64,000 nucleotides of DNA from assembly GCF_018612915.1 (NCBI RefSeq), contig NZ_JAGGRL010000009.1:62001-126000 (forward strand), read 5' to 3'. The position numbers and the translations under genes were made by a program. This stretch comes from Stenotrophomonas sp. ISL-67. GTDB taxonomy: Bacteria; Pseudomonadota; Gammaproteobacteria; Xanthomonadales; Xanthomonadaceae. Each line of letters starts with the position of its first letter. Position 1 is the stretch's first letter. Positions 26,927-35,371 of this stretch are shown piece by piece. Under the pieces are notes generated by a model. It did no database searches. It was given only the letters and a program-made list of their open reading frames with translations, and was not told the DNA's origin.

Positions 26927-29509
26927 GTGTCCTTGTTCCGTGGTTTGTCGCGTCCCATCACCTGGGTGGTGGGGGCGCTGTGGCTGTTGGCCGCGCCGGC
27001 GTTCGCGCAGAGCGCCTATTTCTTCCCGCAGGGCGGTGATTTCGATCCGGCCATTCCCACCCCGCAGCAGTTCCTGGGCTACGAGATCGGCAGCCGCTAC
27101 ACCCGGCACGACCAGCTGGTGGCCTACTTCAACGAGCTGGCCAGGCACTCGGACAAGATCAAGGTCGAGCAGATCGGCAGCAGCTACGAGGGCCGTCCGC
27201 TGCTGATCGCCACGGTGACCTCGGCGCAGAACCAGCAGCAACTGGAGACCCTGCGCCGCCAGCACGTGACCCTGGCCGACCCGGCGCAGCCGCTGTCGGC
27301 CGCCGGCAACAGCCCGGTGGTGGTGTGGCTGGGCTACAGCGTGCACGGCAACGAAACCTCCAGCGGTGAAGCCGCGCTGCTCACCGCGTATTACCTGGTG
27401 GCCAACCGCAGTGCCGACACCGCGCAGTGGCTGCAGAATGCCATCGTGCTGTTCGACCCGGCGCAGAACCCGGATGGGCGTGACCGCGCGGCAAGCTGGC
27501 ACAACGCCTATGCATCGTCGCCGGCATCGGCCGATCCGGCCGACAAGGAGCACGTGGAGCCGTTCCCGCAGGGGCGCACCAACCACTACTTCACCGACCT
27601 CAACCGCGACTGGCTGGCGCTGACCCAGCAGGATACGCGGCCGAAGATCGCGTACTTCCACCAGTGGTACCCGAACGTCCAGATCGACTTCCACGAAATG
27701 GGCAAGGACAGCACCTATTACTTCGAACCCTCACCGGCGAGCATGCACAGCCCGCTGTTGCCGGCGTCGTCGTACGAATGGAACAAGACCCTGGCCACGT
27801 ACCACGCCCAATCGCTGGATGCGCTGGGCTCGCTGTACTACACCGGTGAGAACTTCGACAACTTCTCGCCGGTGTACGGCTCGACCTACCCGGACTTCCA
27901 CGGCGCAGTCGGCGTTACCGTGGAGCAGGCCAGCTCGCGCGGCCGCGTGCAGGAATCGGTGAACGGCCTGCTGACCTTCCCGTTCACCATCCGCAACCAG
28001 GTCGCCACCGGCCTGGGCACCGTGCGCGGTGCGGTGACCGAACGCGACGGGCTGCTGAAGCTGCAGAAGGAATTCTTCCAGTCCGCGCTGAAGCAGGCCA
28101 ACCAGCAGCCGGTGAAGGCCTTCGTGTTCGGCGATGCCAAGGACCCGGGCCTGACCCGGCGCCTGCTCGACCTGCTGCTGCAGCACCAGATCACCGTGCA
28201 GGGGCTGGGCGCAGCGGTCACCGTGGACGGCCAGCGCTTCGAGCCGGGCAGTGCCTACGTGGTGCCCACCGCGCAGCCGCAGTTCCGCCTGGTCCATTCG
28301 ATCTTCGCCGACACCCCACCGATCAAGGGTGACGTGTTCTACGGCAGCACGTCCTATGCGATCGCACCGGCCTACGGGCTGGCGTTCGCCGGCAGCCGCA
28401 GCCGGGTTGCCGGTGGTGAGCGCATTACCGCGTTGCCGGCCACGCGTGGCGGGGTGAGCGGTGGCCAGGCCGGCTACGCCTATGTGTTCGACTGGCGCGA
28501 TTATAACGCCAGCCGCGCGCTGTACGCGCTGCAGGCCAAGGGCGTGCTGACGCGCGCCGCGTTCCAGCCGTTCACGGCCACCACGGCGTCGGGTGAGCAG
28601 GCGTTCGCGCGCGGCAGCGTGGTGATTCCGGTCGCCGGGCAGACATTGGCCGGTGAGGCGCTGCTGGCCGCGGTCGATGAGGTTGCACGCAGCAGCGGTG
28701 TGCAGGTGCATGCGCTGGCCAGCGGGCAGAGCCGCAGCGGCATCGACCTGGGCAGCGACAGCGTCAAATCGCTGCGCAGGCCGGCGGTGGCGCTGGTGAT
28801 GGGCGAGGGCGTGAGCGCCACCGAAATCGGTTCGGCGTGGTTCCTGCTCGACCAGCAGGTGCAGCTGCCGGCCAGCAAGCTGGACCCGGCGCAGCTGGGC
28901 AAGGTCAACCTGGACCGCTACACCACGATTGTACTGGCCGGTGGCACCTACGCGAACGTGGATGCCACCGCGGTGGCCGCGCTCAAGCACTGGGTCAACG
29001 CCGGCGGTTCGCTGGTGACCTATGGCAGCGCGGCGAAATGGGCGATCGGGCAGAAGTTGAGCGATGAGGTGTTGGGCGAGGAAGAGAAAGCGCCGGCCAC
29101 CGATCGCCGTGCATTCGGCGACCAGCGCGACATTGCTGCCATTGAACGGGTCAGCGGCAACATCCTCAGTGCGGATGTGGATACCAGCCACCCGCTCGCG
29201 TTCGGCGTACCGCGCACCGCGCTGGCGATCAACAAGGAAAACGGGATCAGCTTCAAGCTCAGCCGCAATGCGTTCTCCACCGTGGTGCGCATCGACGAAA
29301 CACCGCGGGTGAACGGCTACCTGTCCGAAACCAACCGCAGCCGCGTGGCCGGCGCCGCCTGGCTGCTGGTATCGCCGCAGGGGCAGGGTAACGTGGTGCT
29401 GTTCGCCGACGACCCGGCGCACCGCAAGTACTGGCACGGCACCGAGCGGTTGCTGTTGAACGCGGTGTTCTTCGGCAACCTGCTCAACCCGACCAAGCAG
29501 CGCGGGTAG
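26927..29509 (+). CDS. Exported M14-family zinc carboxypeptidase
   Basis: An 860-residue protein with signal peptide (TWVVGALWLLAAPAFAQS). The N-terminal 350 residues are an M14 domain: zinc ligands in YSVHGNETSSGEA (H and E) and the third His likely in QIDFHEMG; AQNPDGRDR and TDLNRDW follow the family pattern. The remaining half is a long beta/alpha region with no domain that I can name. The start is GTG 26927. It is in an operon with the TonB receptor, so it likely trims peptides at the cell surface or in the periplasm. The TAG stop is made by the GTAG of a SMAG repeat. Confidence 0.88.
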   Translation: MSLFRGLSRPITWVVGALWLLAAPAFAQSAYFFPQGGDFDPAIPTPQQFLGYEIGSRYTRHDQLVAYFNELARHSDKIKVEQIGSSYEGRPLLIATVTSAQNQQQLETLRRQHVTLADPAQPLSAAGNSPVVVWLGYSVHGNETSSGEAALLTAYYLVANRSADTAQWLQNAIVLFDPAQNPDGRDRAASWHNAYASSPASADPADKEHVEPFPQGRTNHYFTDLNRDWLALTQQDTRPKIAYFHQWYPNVQIDFHEMGKDSTYYFEPSPASMHSPLLPASSYEWNKTLATYHAQSLDALGSLYYTGENFDNFSPVYGSTYPDFHGAVGVTVEQASSRGRVQESVNGLLTFPFTIRNQVATGLGTVRGAVTERDGLLKLQKEFFQSALKQANQQPVKAFVFGDAKDPGLTRRLLDLLLQHQITVQGLGAAVTVDGQRFEPGSAYVVPTAQPQFRLVHSIFADTPPIKGDVFYGSTSYAIAPAYGLAFAGSRSRVAGGERITALPATRGGVSGGQAGYAYVFDWRDYNASRALYALQAKGVLTRAAFQPFTATTASGEQAFARGSVVIPVAGQTLAGEALLAAVDEVARSSGVQVHALASGQSRSGIDLGSDSVKSLRRPAVALVMGEGVSATEIGSAWFLLDQQVQLPASKLDPAQLGKVNLDRYTTIVLAGGTYANVDATAVAALKHWVNAGGSLVTYGSAAKWAIGQKLSDEVLGEEEKAPATDRRAFGDQRDIAAIERVSGNILSADVDTSHPLAFGVPRTALAINKENGISFKLSRNAFSTVVRIDETPRVNGYLSETNRSRVAGAAWLLVSPQGQGNVVLFADDPAHRKYWHGTERLLLNAVFFGNLLNPTKQRG

Positions 29510-29575
29510 CGACACGCCATGCGTGTCCATCGCACGGCCCGAACGTTACGTGGGACACGCATGGCGTGTCGCTAC
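29506..29575. repeat. Inverted pair of SMAG elements
   Basis: GTAGCGACACGCCATGCGTG at 29506 and its mirror ending GGCGTGTCGCTAC at 29575 form a long potential hairpin. The first GTAG contains the stop codon of the M14 peptidase gene. Confidence 0.9.
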
Positions 29576-29593
29576 GCGGTCGCGGCCCAATGA

Positions 29594-29620
29594 AAAGGGC
29601 GACGCAATGCGTCGCCCTTT
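29594..29620. terminator. Bidirectional hairpin terminator
   Basis: A 12-bp perfect stem, AAAGGGCGACGC (29594-29605) and its complement (29609-29620), with a three-base loop. The stem ends in CCCTTT on the plus strand and CCCTTTTC on the minus strand, so it can stop both the M14 peptidase and the rhlE transcripts. Confidence 0.85.
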
Positions 29621-29631
29621 CTGCATTCCCG

Positions 29632-29690
29632 GTAGCGCCGGCCGTTGGCCGGCCCAGGCGATATCGGGGCCGGCCAACGGCCGGCGCTAC
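29632..29690. repeat. Inverted pair of SMAG elements
   Basis: GTAGCGCCGGCCGTTGGCCG at 29632 faces a mirrored copy ending CGGCCGGCGCTAC at 29690. This is the second SMAG pair in the 200-bp gap between two convergent genes. Confidence 0.9.
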
Positions 29691-29710
29691 CCGTTATCCG
29701 TGCGAACGGA

Positions 29711-31132
29711 TCAGCTGGGTCGACCACCGCCGCCCTGGCCACGGCCACCACCGCCACCACCGCCACGACGCTGGCCCTGCGGCGCACCGCCGCGCGGGGC
29801 ACCGTTGCCGGCGCCACGGCCTGCGCCGCGCGCGGCGCCGTCACGCTGGCCGCCACCGGTCTTGGCACCGGCGTGGGCGTGGCGCGGGGCGTCGCCGTGC
29901 GGACGACGCGCGTGCGAGTTCCTGCGCGGGGCACGATCGCCACCCGGCACTTCAGCCTTGCCCGGCGCGCTGTTGCCCCAGCGGATCGGGGTCTGCGGCT
30001 CGAAGCCCGGTACGTCGCGGATGTCCATGTCCTTGTCCAGCAGGCGCACGATCTGGCGCAGCAGCTTGGCTTCGTCCTGGGCGACCAGCGAGATCGCCTG
30101 GCCGGTGGAGCCGTTGCGGCCGGTGCGGCCAATACGATGCACGTAATCTTCCGGCACCATCGGCAGGTCGTAGTTGATGACCTTCGGCAGTTCGTTGATG
30201 TCGATACCGCGCGCGGCGATATCGGTGGCCACCAGCACGGTCACGCGGCCGGCCTTGAAGTCGCCGAGCGCGCGCAGGCGCTGGCCCTGGCTCTTGTTGC
30301 CGTGGATCGCCGCGGTCTTGATACCGGACTTCTCCAGGAACGTGGCCAGCTTGTCGCAGCCGTGCTTGGTACGGCCGAACACCAGGGTCTGTTCGCGGCT
30401 GTCCTGGGCCAGCAGGTGCAGCAGCAGGTCACGCTTGCGCGGGCCGTCAACCGGGTGCACGCAGTGCGTGATGGATTCGGCGACGGTGTTCTTCGGGGTC
30501 ACCTGGATCTGCGCCGGATCGCGCATGAATTCCAGTGCCAGCTGCTTGATGCTCTCTTCGAAGGTCGCCGAGAACAGCAGGGTCTGGCGGTTCTGGCGCG
30601 GCAGCTTGGCCAGGATCTTCTTGATCGACGGCAGGAACCCCATGTCGAGCATGCGGTCGGCTTCGTCCAGCACCAGGATCTCGATGCCCGACAGGTCGAC
30701 GCTTTTACGCTCCAGATGGTCGATCAGGCGGCCCGGGCAGGCCACCAGCAGGTCCACGCCACGGCGCAGCACGTCGAACTGGTTGCCCATGCCGACGCCG
30801 CCGTAGATGCAGGCGCTGGGAATGCGCAGGTACTTGCTGTAGCCGCGCAGGCTGTCATGCACCTGGGTGGCCAGCTCGCGGGTCGGGGCCAGCACCAGCG
30901 CACGCGGCTTGCGCGGGCCGTTCACGGCCTGCGGGTTGGTGCCCAGGTGCTGCAGCAGCGGCAGGCCGAACGCGGCGGTCTTGCCGGTACCGGTCTGCGC
31001 GCCGGCCAGCAGGTCGCGACCTTCCAGGGCCAGCGGGATCGCCTGCTCCTGGATCGGGGTCGGGTTTTCATAGCCCTGCTCGGACAACGCGCGCAGCAGG
31101 AACGGGGCCAGGCCCAGGTTTTCAAAAGACAT
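29711..31132 (-). CDS. rhlE: DEAD-box RNA helicase, RhlE-like
   Basis: 473 residues. Helicase motifs in order: Q motif NPTPIQEQAIP, Walker A AQTGTGKTAAF, Ia APTRELATQV, II VLDEADRML, III FSATF, IV TLVFGRTKHG, V ATDIAARGID, VI HRIGRTGRNG. The last 100 residues are a Gly/Arg/Pro-rich low-complexity tail ending in RGQGGGGRPS, typical of RhlE-type RNA chaperone helicases. The start MSFENLGL at 31132 is chosen because the Q-motif flank follows at once. A leader of up to 260 bases may precede it. Confidence 0.92.
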   Translation of the reverse strand: MSFENLGLAPFLLRALSEQGYENPTPIQEQAIPLALEGRDLLAGAQTGTGKTAAFGLPLLQHLGTNPQAVNGPRKPRALVLAPTRELATQVHDSLRGYSKYLRIPSACIYGGVGMGNQFDVLRRGVDLLVACPGRLIDHLERKSVDLSGIEILVLDEADRMLDMGFLPSIKKILAKLPRQNRQTLLFSATFEESIKQLALEFMRDPAQIQVTPKNTVAESITHCVHPVDGPRKRDLLLHLLAQDSREQTLVFGRTKHGCDKLATFLEKSGIKTAAIHGNKSQGQRLRALGDFKAGRVTVLVATDIAARGIDINELPKVINYDLPMVPEDYVHRIGRTGRNGSTGQAISLVAQDEAKLLRQIVRLLDKDMDIRDVPGFEPQTPIRWGNSAPGKAEVPGGDRAPRRNSHARRPHGDAPRHAHAGAKTGGGQRDGAARGAGRGAGNGAPRGGAPQGQRRGGGGGGGRGQGGGGRPS

Positions 31133-31661
31133 CGGGTGGAAGCTCCAAAGACGAAGTAACGCCAGGCCGAATGGCCGGACGCAAGGCAGATCGATGTGAT
31201 CGGCTTGACTCGGAGCGTTCCCGTGAACCGCGCTGCGAGAATTGGGTGCAGCCCACGCGGTGCGCAGACTGGAATGCATGACGAATGGCGTCGGAGTGGG
31301 GGCGGGCGAGGGACGGTAATCCCGGTCGCCGGCGATCCCGAAGGGAAACGGACGGCCGCTGCAGACCCCGGCATTGTAGCGGAACTGCGACAGCCATAAC
31401 AAATGCCCCGTTCAGGTTGGGAACCCGACCCGGTATGGCACCCCGGTAACGCATGGACTTCGAACGAAAACGTCGTTTCCCACCGAAGGACGATGCGTCT
31501 CCCTGCCGATCACCGTTATCGGCAGTCGTCTGTCGACCGACACTACCCGGCCTCGGCCCGGACCTGCACCCACACCCGGACCCGGACCCGGACCACCGGC
31601 CGTCGGCCCCACGCCCCGCGCGATCACGCGGGATGGTTTATCGTCGTTTGACGCACTGCCC
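31133..31661. other. Divergent intergenic region (rhlE leader / upstream of the fumarylacetoacetase gene)
   Basis: About 590 bases separate the rhlE start from the fumarylacetoacetase-type gene. I see no gene with supporting features. A short tandem run of CCCGGA units is at 31577-31594 and a GCGCGATCACGCGG palindromic stretch near 31618. The rhlE side probably carries a long 5' leader, common for cold-regulated helicases (inference). Confidence 0.45.
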
Positions 31662-31689
31662 TTGGCACCCGCGCGTATTTGGTTACACT
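31662..31689 (+). promoter_or_regulatory. Sigma-70-like promoter before the fumarylacetoacetase-type gene
   Basis: TTGGCA at 31662-31667 and TACACT at 31684-31689 are spaced by 16 bases, followed by an AT-rich discriminator. The start codon lies about 37 bases downstream of the -10 box. Confidence 0.55.
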
Positions 31690-31726
31690 CGAAACCTATT
31701 TTTCTACGATCCCGGATACCCACCCA

Positions 31727-32716
31727 ATGAAGCTTGGTTCTTTGAAGGAAGGCGGCCGCGACGGCACCCTGATCGTGGTGTCGCGCGACCTGCGTCATGG
31801 CGTGCGCGCCACCGGGATCGCCGCCACCCTGCAGCAGGCGCTGGAAGACTGGAGCCACCTGGCGCCGCGCCTGAATGCGCTGTACGAGTCGCTCAACGAT
31901 GGCAGCGCCGACGGTGTATTCGACATCGACCTGCAGGCATTGGCCGCGCCGTTGCCGCGCGCCTATGAATTTGTCGATGGCAGCGCTTACCTGCCGCACG
32001 TCGAACGCGTGCGCCGCGCCCGTGGCGCCGAAGTGCCGGAAAGCTTCTACACCGACCCCCTGATGTACCAGGCCACCAGCGCCGGTTTCCATGGCCCGCG
32101 CGATGCGGTCAAGGTGATCAGCGAGGAGTACGGCATCGACCTGGAAGCCGAGCTGGTGGTAATCACCGATGACGTGCCGATGGCGGTCACCCCGGAACAG
32201 GCTGCGGGCCATATCCAGCTGGTCGGCCTGGTCAATGACGTCTCGTTGCGCAACCTCATTCCGGGCGAGCTGGCCAAGGGCTTCGGCTTCCTGCAGTCCA
32301 AGCCGCGCTCGGCGCTGTCGCCGGTGTTCGTCACCCCCGACGAACTGGGCGACGCCTGGCAGGACAGCAAGGTGCACCTGCCGCTGGTCACCCATGTCAA
32401 CGGCGCCTGGTTCGGTGCGCCTGAAGCCGGCGTGGACATGCAGTTCAATTTCGCCCAGCTGGTCGCGCATGCGGCCAAAACCCGCCCGCTCGGCGCCGGT
32501 GCCATCGTCGGCTCGGGCACCATCGCCAACGAAGACACCAGCAGGGGCGCCTCGTGCTTTGCCGAGCAGCGCACCGTGGAAACCCTGCGCGACGGCAAGC
32601 CGAGCACGCCGTTCATGTCGTTCGGCGACGTGGTCCGCATTGAAATGTTCGACGCCGCTGGCGAGAGCATCTTCGGCGCCATCGAACAGCGCATCGAACA
32701 GGCGACACGGCCCTGA
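31727..32716 (+). CDS. Fumarylacetoacetate hydrolase family protein
   Basis: 329 residues, FAH superfamily. The C-terminal fold has the metal and substrate segments GFHGPRDAV, DVSLRNLIP, KPRSALSPVFVTPDEL, GAIVGSGTIANE and FMSFGDVVRIEM. This is the bacterial group that cleaves fumarylacetoacetate in tyrosine/homogentisate breakdown. The next gene is maleylacetoacetate isomerase, which supplies its substrate, so the role is well supported. The start ATG has a weak ribosome site. Confidence 0.87.
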   Translation: MKLGSLKEGGRDGTLIVVSRDLRHGVRATGIAATLQQALEDWSHLAPRLNALYESLNDGSADGVFDIDLQALAAPLPRAYEFVDGSAYLPHVERVRRARGAEVPESFYTDPLMYQATSAGFHGPRDAVKVISEEYGIDLEAELVVITDDVPMAVTPEQAAGHIQLVGLVNDVSLRNLIPGELAKGFGFLQSKPRSALSPVFVTPDELGDAWQDSKVHLPLVTHVNGAWFGAPEAGVDMQFNFAQLVAHAAKTRPLGAGAIVGSGTIANEDTSRGASCFAEQRTVETLRDGKPSTPFMSFGDVVRIEMFDAAGESIFGAIEQRIEQATRP

Positions 32717-33381
32717 ACACCTCGGCCGACCGCATCGAACTGTTCAGCTACTGGCGCTCCAGCGCGGCTTACCGCGTGCGCATCGGCCTGAACCTGAAGG
32801 GGCTGGAGCACACCATTACCCCGGTGCACCTGGTCCGCGACGGCGGCCAGCAGCACAGCGCCGGTTACGCCGCGCTCAACCCGCAGGAGCTGGTGCCTAC
32901 CCTGGTGCATGGCGAGCGGGTACTGCACCAGTCGATGGCGATCCTGGAATACCTCGACGAGGTGTTCCTGGAACCGCCGCTGTTACCCGACGACGCCGCC
33001 GGCCGCGCCCGGGTGCGCGCCCTGGCGCAGCTGGTGGCGTGCGACATCCACCCGCTGAACAACCTGCGGGTGCTGCAGTTCTTCGATGACACCTGGAACG
33101 TGCCGCAGGCCGAGCGCGACGACTGGATCTGTCACTGGATGCGGGTCGGCTTCGACGCCATGGAGCGGTTGCTGGTCGAATCGGTGGACACCGGGCGCTT
33201 CTGCCACGGCGACAGCCCGACCCTGGCCGACTGCTGCCTGGTGCCGCAGCTGTTCAACGCGCGGCGCTTCCACGTGGACCTGGCGCCGTACCCGACCCTG
33301 GTACGGATTGAAGAGGCCTGTGCGGCCCTGCCGGCGTTCGAGGCGGCACGGCCGGAAAACCAGGTGGATTGGGTGGCGTGA
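32713..33381 (+). CDS. maiA: Maleylacetoacetate isomerase (GST zeta), probable CTG start
   Basis: Isomerises maleylacetoacetate to fumarylacetoacetate with glutathione. From the CTG at 32713 the frame reads NTSADRIELFSYWRSSAAY, then RVRIGLNLKG, the thioredoxin-like N-terminus with the catalytic Ser pair of zeta GSTs. The only later usual start is GTG at 32776, which would delete this catalytic part; upstream the frame is closed by TGA at 32641, and no ATG, GTG or TTG lies between. I therefore infer a CTG start overlapping the previous stop (CTGA). The C-terminal domain (CHGDSPTLADCCLVPQLFNA) is normal. Length 222 aa fits the family. Confidence 0.82.
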   Translation: MNTSADRIELFSYWRSSAAYRVRIGLNLKGLEHTITPVHLVRDGGQQHSAGYAALNPQELVPTLVHGERVLHQSMAILEYLDEVFLEPPLLPDDAAGRARVRALAQLVACDIHPLNNLRVLQFFDDTWNVPQAERDDWICHWMRVGFDAMERLLVESVDTGRFCHGDSPTLADCCLVPQLFNARRFHVDLAPYPTLVRIEEACAALPAFEAARPENQVDWVA

Positions 33382-33577
33382 CGGGCGGCTTCGGTACCGT
33401 TAAACGTCGGGTGGTTGGCCGCAAGCGGTAACCGTACCGCGTTCGGACGCTTGTGCCGCGCTGCGCGCGGTGTCCGGCCAACGTTATGCCCGCCGTCCTG
33501 GCGGGCACCCTTCGGGCCGTCGCTTCGCGACGTTGAGAACGGCTCCTGCCGTTCTCTTCGGGGCTACGAATTGTTAC
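33382..33577. other. Intergenic run of consecutive hairpins
   Basis: No gene. Between 33488 and 33556 four perfect hairpins follow one another: GCCCGCC/GGCGGGC (33488-33506), CCC-TTC-GGG (33508-33516), CGTCGC/GCGACG (33518-33532) and GAGAACGGC/GCCGTTCTC (33535-33556). Directly after them the minus strand carries TAACAATTCG (33567-33576), a decamer also common in integron attC sites, but the flanking core sites do not fit the attC consensus well. Confidence 0.6.
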
Positions 33578-33634
33578 GGGCCCATTGGGATCGGGATCAA
33601 TCAACCATGGGCCCATTGGGATCCGTATCCATCC
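33578..33634. repeat. Dispersed palindromic repeat (CCAATGGGCCCATTGG type), copy B
   Basis: Two GGGCCCATTGGGATC units with the GATCAATCAACCAT spacer. The reverse complement matches copy A at 23434-23516 over about 45 bases with few differences. Confidence 0.8.
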
Positions 33635-33655
33635 ACCGTGCTCCGGACAGTCCCG

Positions 33656-33678
33656 GTAGCGCCGGCCGTTGGCCGGCC
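33656..33678 (+). repeat. Single SMAG element
   Basis: GTAGCGCCGGCCGTTGGCCG plus GC, the same stem as the pair at 29632-29690. It lies just past the stop of the pilU-like gene. Confidence 0.85.
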
Positions 33679-33737
33679 CAGGCGGTCCCTGTCGGCTGGG
33701 ACTGGCCGGACACCGGCCAACCCCATCGAAGCTGCCG

Positions 33738-34868
33738 TCAAAACCCGTGCGTGATCGCCGCCGGTGCGCCCTGCTGCGAATAATCCGCGTACGGGTCGTG
33801 CTCGGCGCCGCCTTCGGACAGGCGGAACTTCAACGCCAGGCCGTCACGCGAATCGGCTGCACGCAGCGCCTCCTCCTGCTCGATGATGCCGTTCTTGGCC
33901 ATCCGGAACAGGCACTGGTCGAAGCTTTCCATGCCTTCTTCCAGCGAACCCTCCATCGCGGCCTTGATCTCGTGCACCTGGCCGCGGCGCAGCAGGTCGC
34001 GGATCATCGGCGTGTTGATCAACACCTCGGTGGCCGGCAGGCGGCGCCCGTCCTGGCCCTTCACCAGCCGCTGGGAAATCACCGCGCGCAGGTTCAGCGA
34101 GAGGTTCATCAGCACGTTGCGGTGCGCGCTCTCGGGGAAGAAGTTGAGGATGCGCTCGATGGTCTGGTCGGCGTTGTTGGAGTGCAGCGTGGCCAGGCAC
34201 AGGTGACCGGTTTCGGCGAAGGCGATGGCCGCCTCCATCGTTTCCGAATCCAGGATTTCGCCGATCAGGATCACGTCCGGCGCTTCACGCATCGCGTTCT
34301 TCAGCGCATTGTGGAAGGCGTGGGTATCCAGCCCGACCTCGCGCTGGTTGACGATCGACATCTTGTGCTTGTGCAGGTACTCGATCGGGTCCTCGATGGT
34401 GAGGATGTGCCCGGTCGTGGTGCTGTTGCGGTGGTCGATCATCGAGGCCAGCGAGGTCGACTTGCCCGAACCGGTCGAGCCGACCACCAGCACCAGCCCG
34501 CGCGGGGTCATGATGACGTCCTTCAGGACCTGGGGCAGGTTGAGCTCTTCGATGCTGGGAATCTTGCTGCGGATGGCACGGATCACCATGCCGACCTCGC
34601 CGCGCTGCTTGAACACGTTGATGCGGAAGCGCCCCGCGTCGGGCAGGGCGATGGCCATGTTGAGCTCAAGATCGCGCTCGAACTGGGGCACCTGGCCTTC
34701 GTCCATCAGCGAATAGGCGATTTTCTTGACCATCCCGGGCGGCAGCCCGGTGTTGCCCAGCGGGTACAGCTTGCCTTCGATCTTGATGTACACCGGGGCT
34801 CCGGTGGTCAAGAACATGTCCGAAGCGTTCTTTTCGGTCATCAGCTTCAGGAAATAGCCGATATCCAT
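33738..34868 (-). CDS. pilU: PilT/PilU-family type IV pilus retraction ATPase
   Basis: 376 residues. Walker A GSTGSGKSTSLA, the Asp box IEDPIEYLHKHK, Walker B VILIGEILDSETM and the His box TGHLCLATLHSNN are all present. The KHK motif and REVGLDTHAFHNAL match PilU rather than PilT. It would assist PilT in pilus retraction at the inner-membrane base of the pilus. No pilT lies beside it; instead it is divergent from an envelope protein pair. The ATG at 34868 starts the conserved MDIGYFLKLM; an extension of ten codons is possible. Confidence 0.88.
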   Translation of the reverse strand: MDIGYFLKLMTEKNASDMFLTTGAPVYIKIEGKLYPLGNTGLPPGMVKKIAYSLMDEGQVPQFERDLELNMAIALPDAGRFRINVFKQRGEVGMVIRAIRSKIPSIEELNLPQVLKDVIMTPRGLVLVVGSTGSGKSTSLASMIDHRNSTTTGHILTIEDPIEYLHKHKMSIVNQREVGLDTHAFHNALKNAMREAPDVILIGEILDSETMEAAIAFAETGHLCLATLHSNNADQTIERILNFFPESAHRNVLMNLSLNLRAVISQRLVKGQDGRRLPATEVLINTPMIRDLLRRGQVHEIKAAMEGSLEEGMESFDQCLFRMAKNGIIEQEEALRAADSRDGLALKFRLSEGGAEHDPYADYSQQGAPAAITHGF

Positions 34869-34966
34869 GCGAAATGTTTCCCCAACAATCGGCGACATGC
34901 CATTGCAAGCACGCCGCAGGCTTCCGACAATGGCCGCGCACCTTCTTCAGGCGAACGGCACCCCCA

Positions 34967-35371
34967 ATGAATCCTAGCTTCGCACAAATGCGGCGTACCC
35001 CGTATGTAGTTTTGAGCAGTTGCGTGATGGCGTGCGCATTCGCACTGGCCGGGCCGGCCCTGGCCCAGGACGGCGCGCTGGAGCTCATGCAGGCCCGCCA
35101 GGCCGTGGACAAGGCCACCCAGGCCGACGCCGACCAGTACGCTCCGGACCTGATCGCCGTGGCCCGCCAGGGCCTGGAACAGGCCCAGCGCGCCGCCGGC
35201 GACCGCCGCGAGCGCAAGAACGCCCCGGCCCTGGCCGTACGGGCCACCGCCGACGCCGACCTGGCCCGCGCCCGCAGCGAGGAGGCCACCGCCACCGCCC
35301 AGCTGCAGCTGCGCCGCAACGAGGTGACCCAGCTCGAACGCCAGCTTGCCGCCGGGGAGGACCGCCGATGA
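34967..35371 (+). CDS. DUF4398 domain protein, exported
   Basis: 134 residues with a signal peptide (LSSCVMACAFALAGPALAQ) and a mature part that is almost entirely helical and charged (ALELMQARQAVDKATQADAD, LARARSEEATATAQLQLRRN). This is the DUF4398 pattern, usually found directly before an OmpA-like gene, as here with an ATGA overlap. Probably a periplasmic coiled-coil partner of the next protein. The ATG at 34967 was chosen because the signal peptide begins shortly after it. Confidence 0.8.
   Translation: MNPSFAQMRRTPYVVLSSCVMACAFALAGPALAQDGALELMQARQAVDKATQADADQYAPDLIAVARQGLEQAQRAAGDRRERKNAPALAVRATADADLARARSEEATATAQLQLRRNEVTQLERQLAAGEDRR

Noticed and set aside
27731..31159. Long antisense frames over the M14 peptidase (27731-29530) and rhlE (29645-31159)
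   Set aside because: Shadow composition rich in Arg, His, Gln; the opposite strands carry zinc-peptidase and helicase motifs.
33475..33577. A true integron cassette site
   Set aside because: Core sites do not match RYYYAAC / GTTRRRY and no cassette gene or integrase is nearby; left as a weak resemblance.
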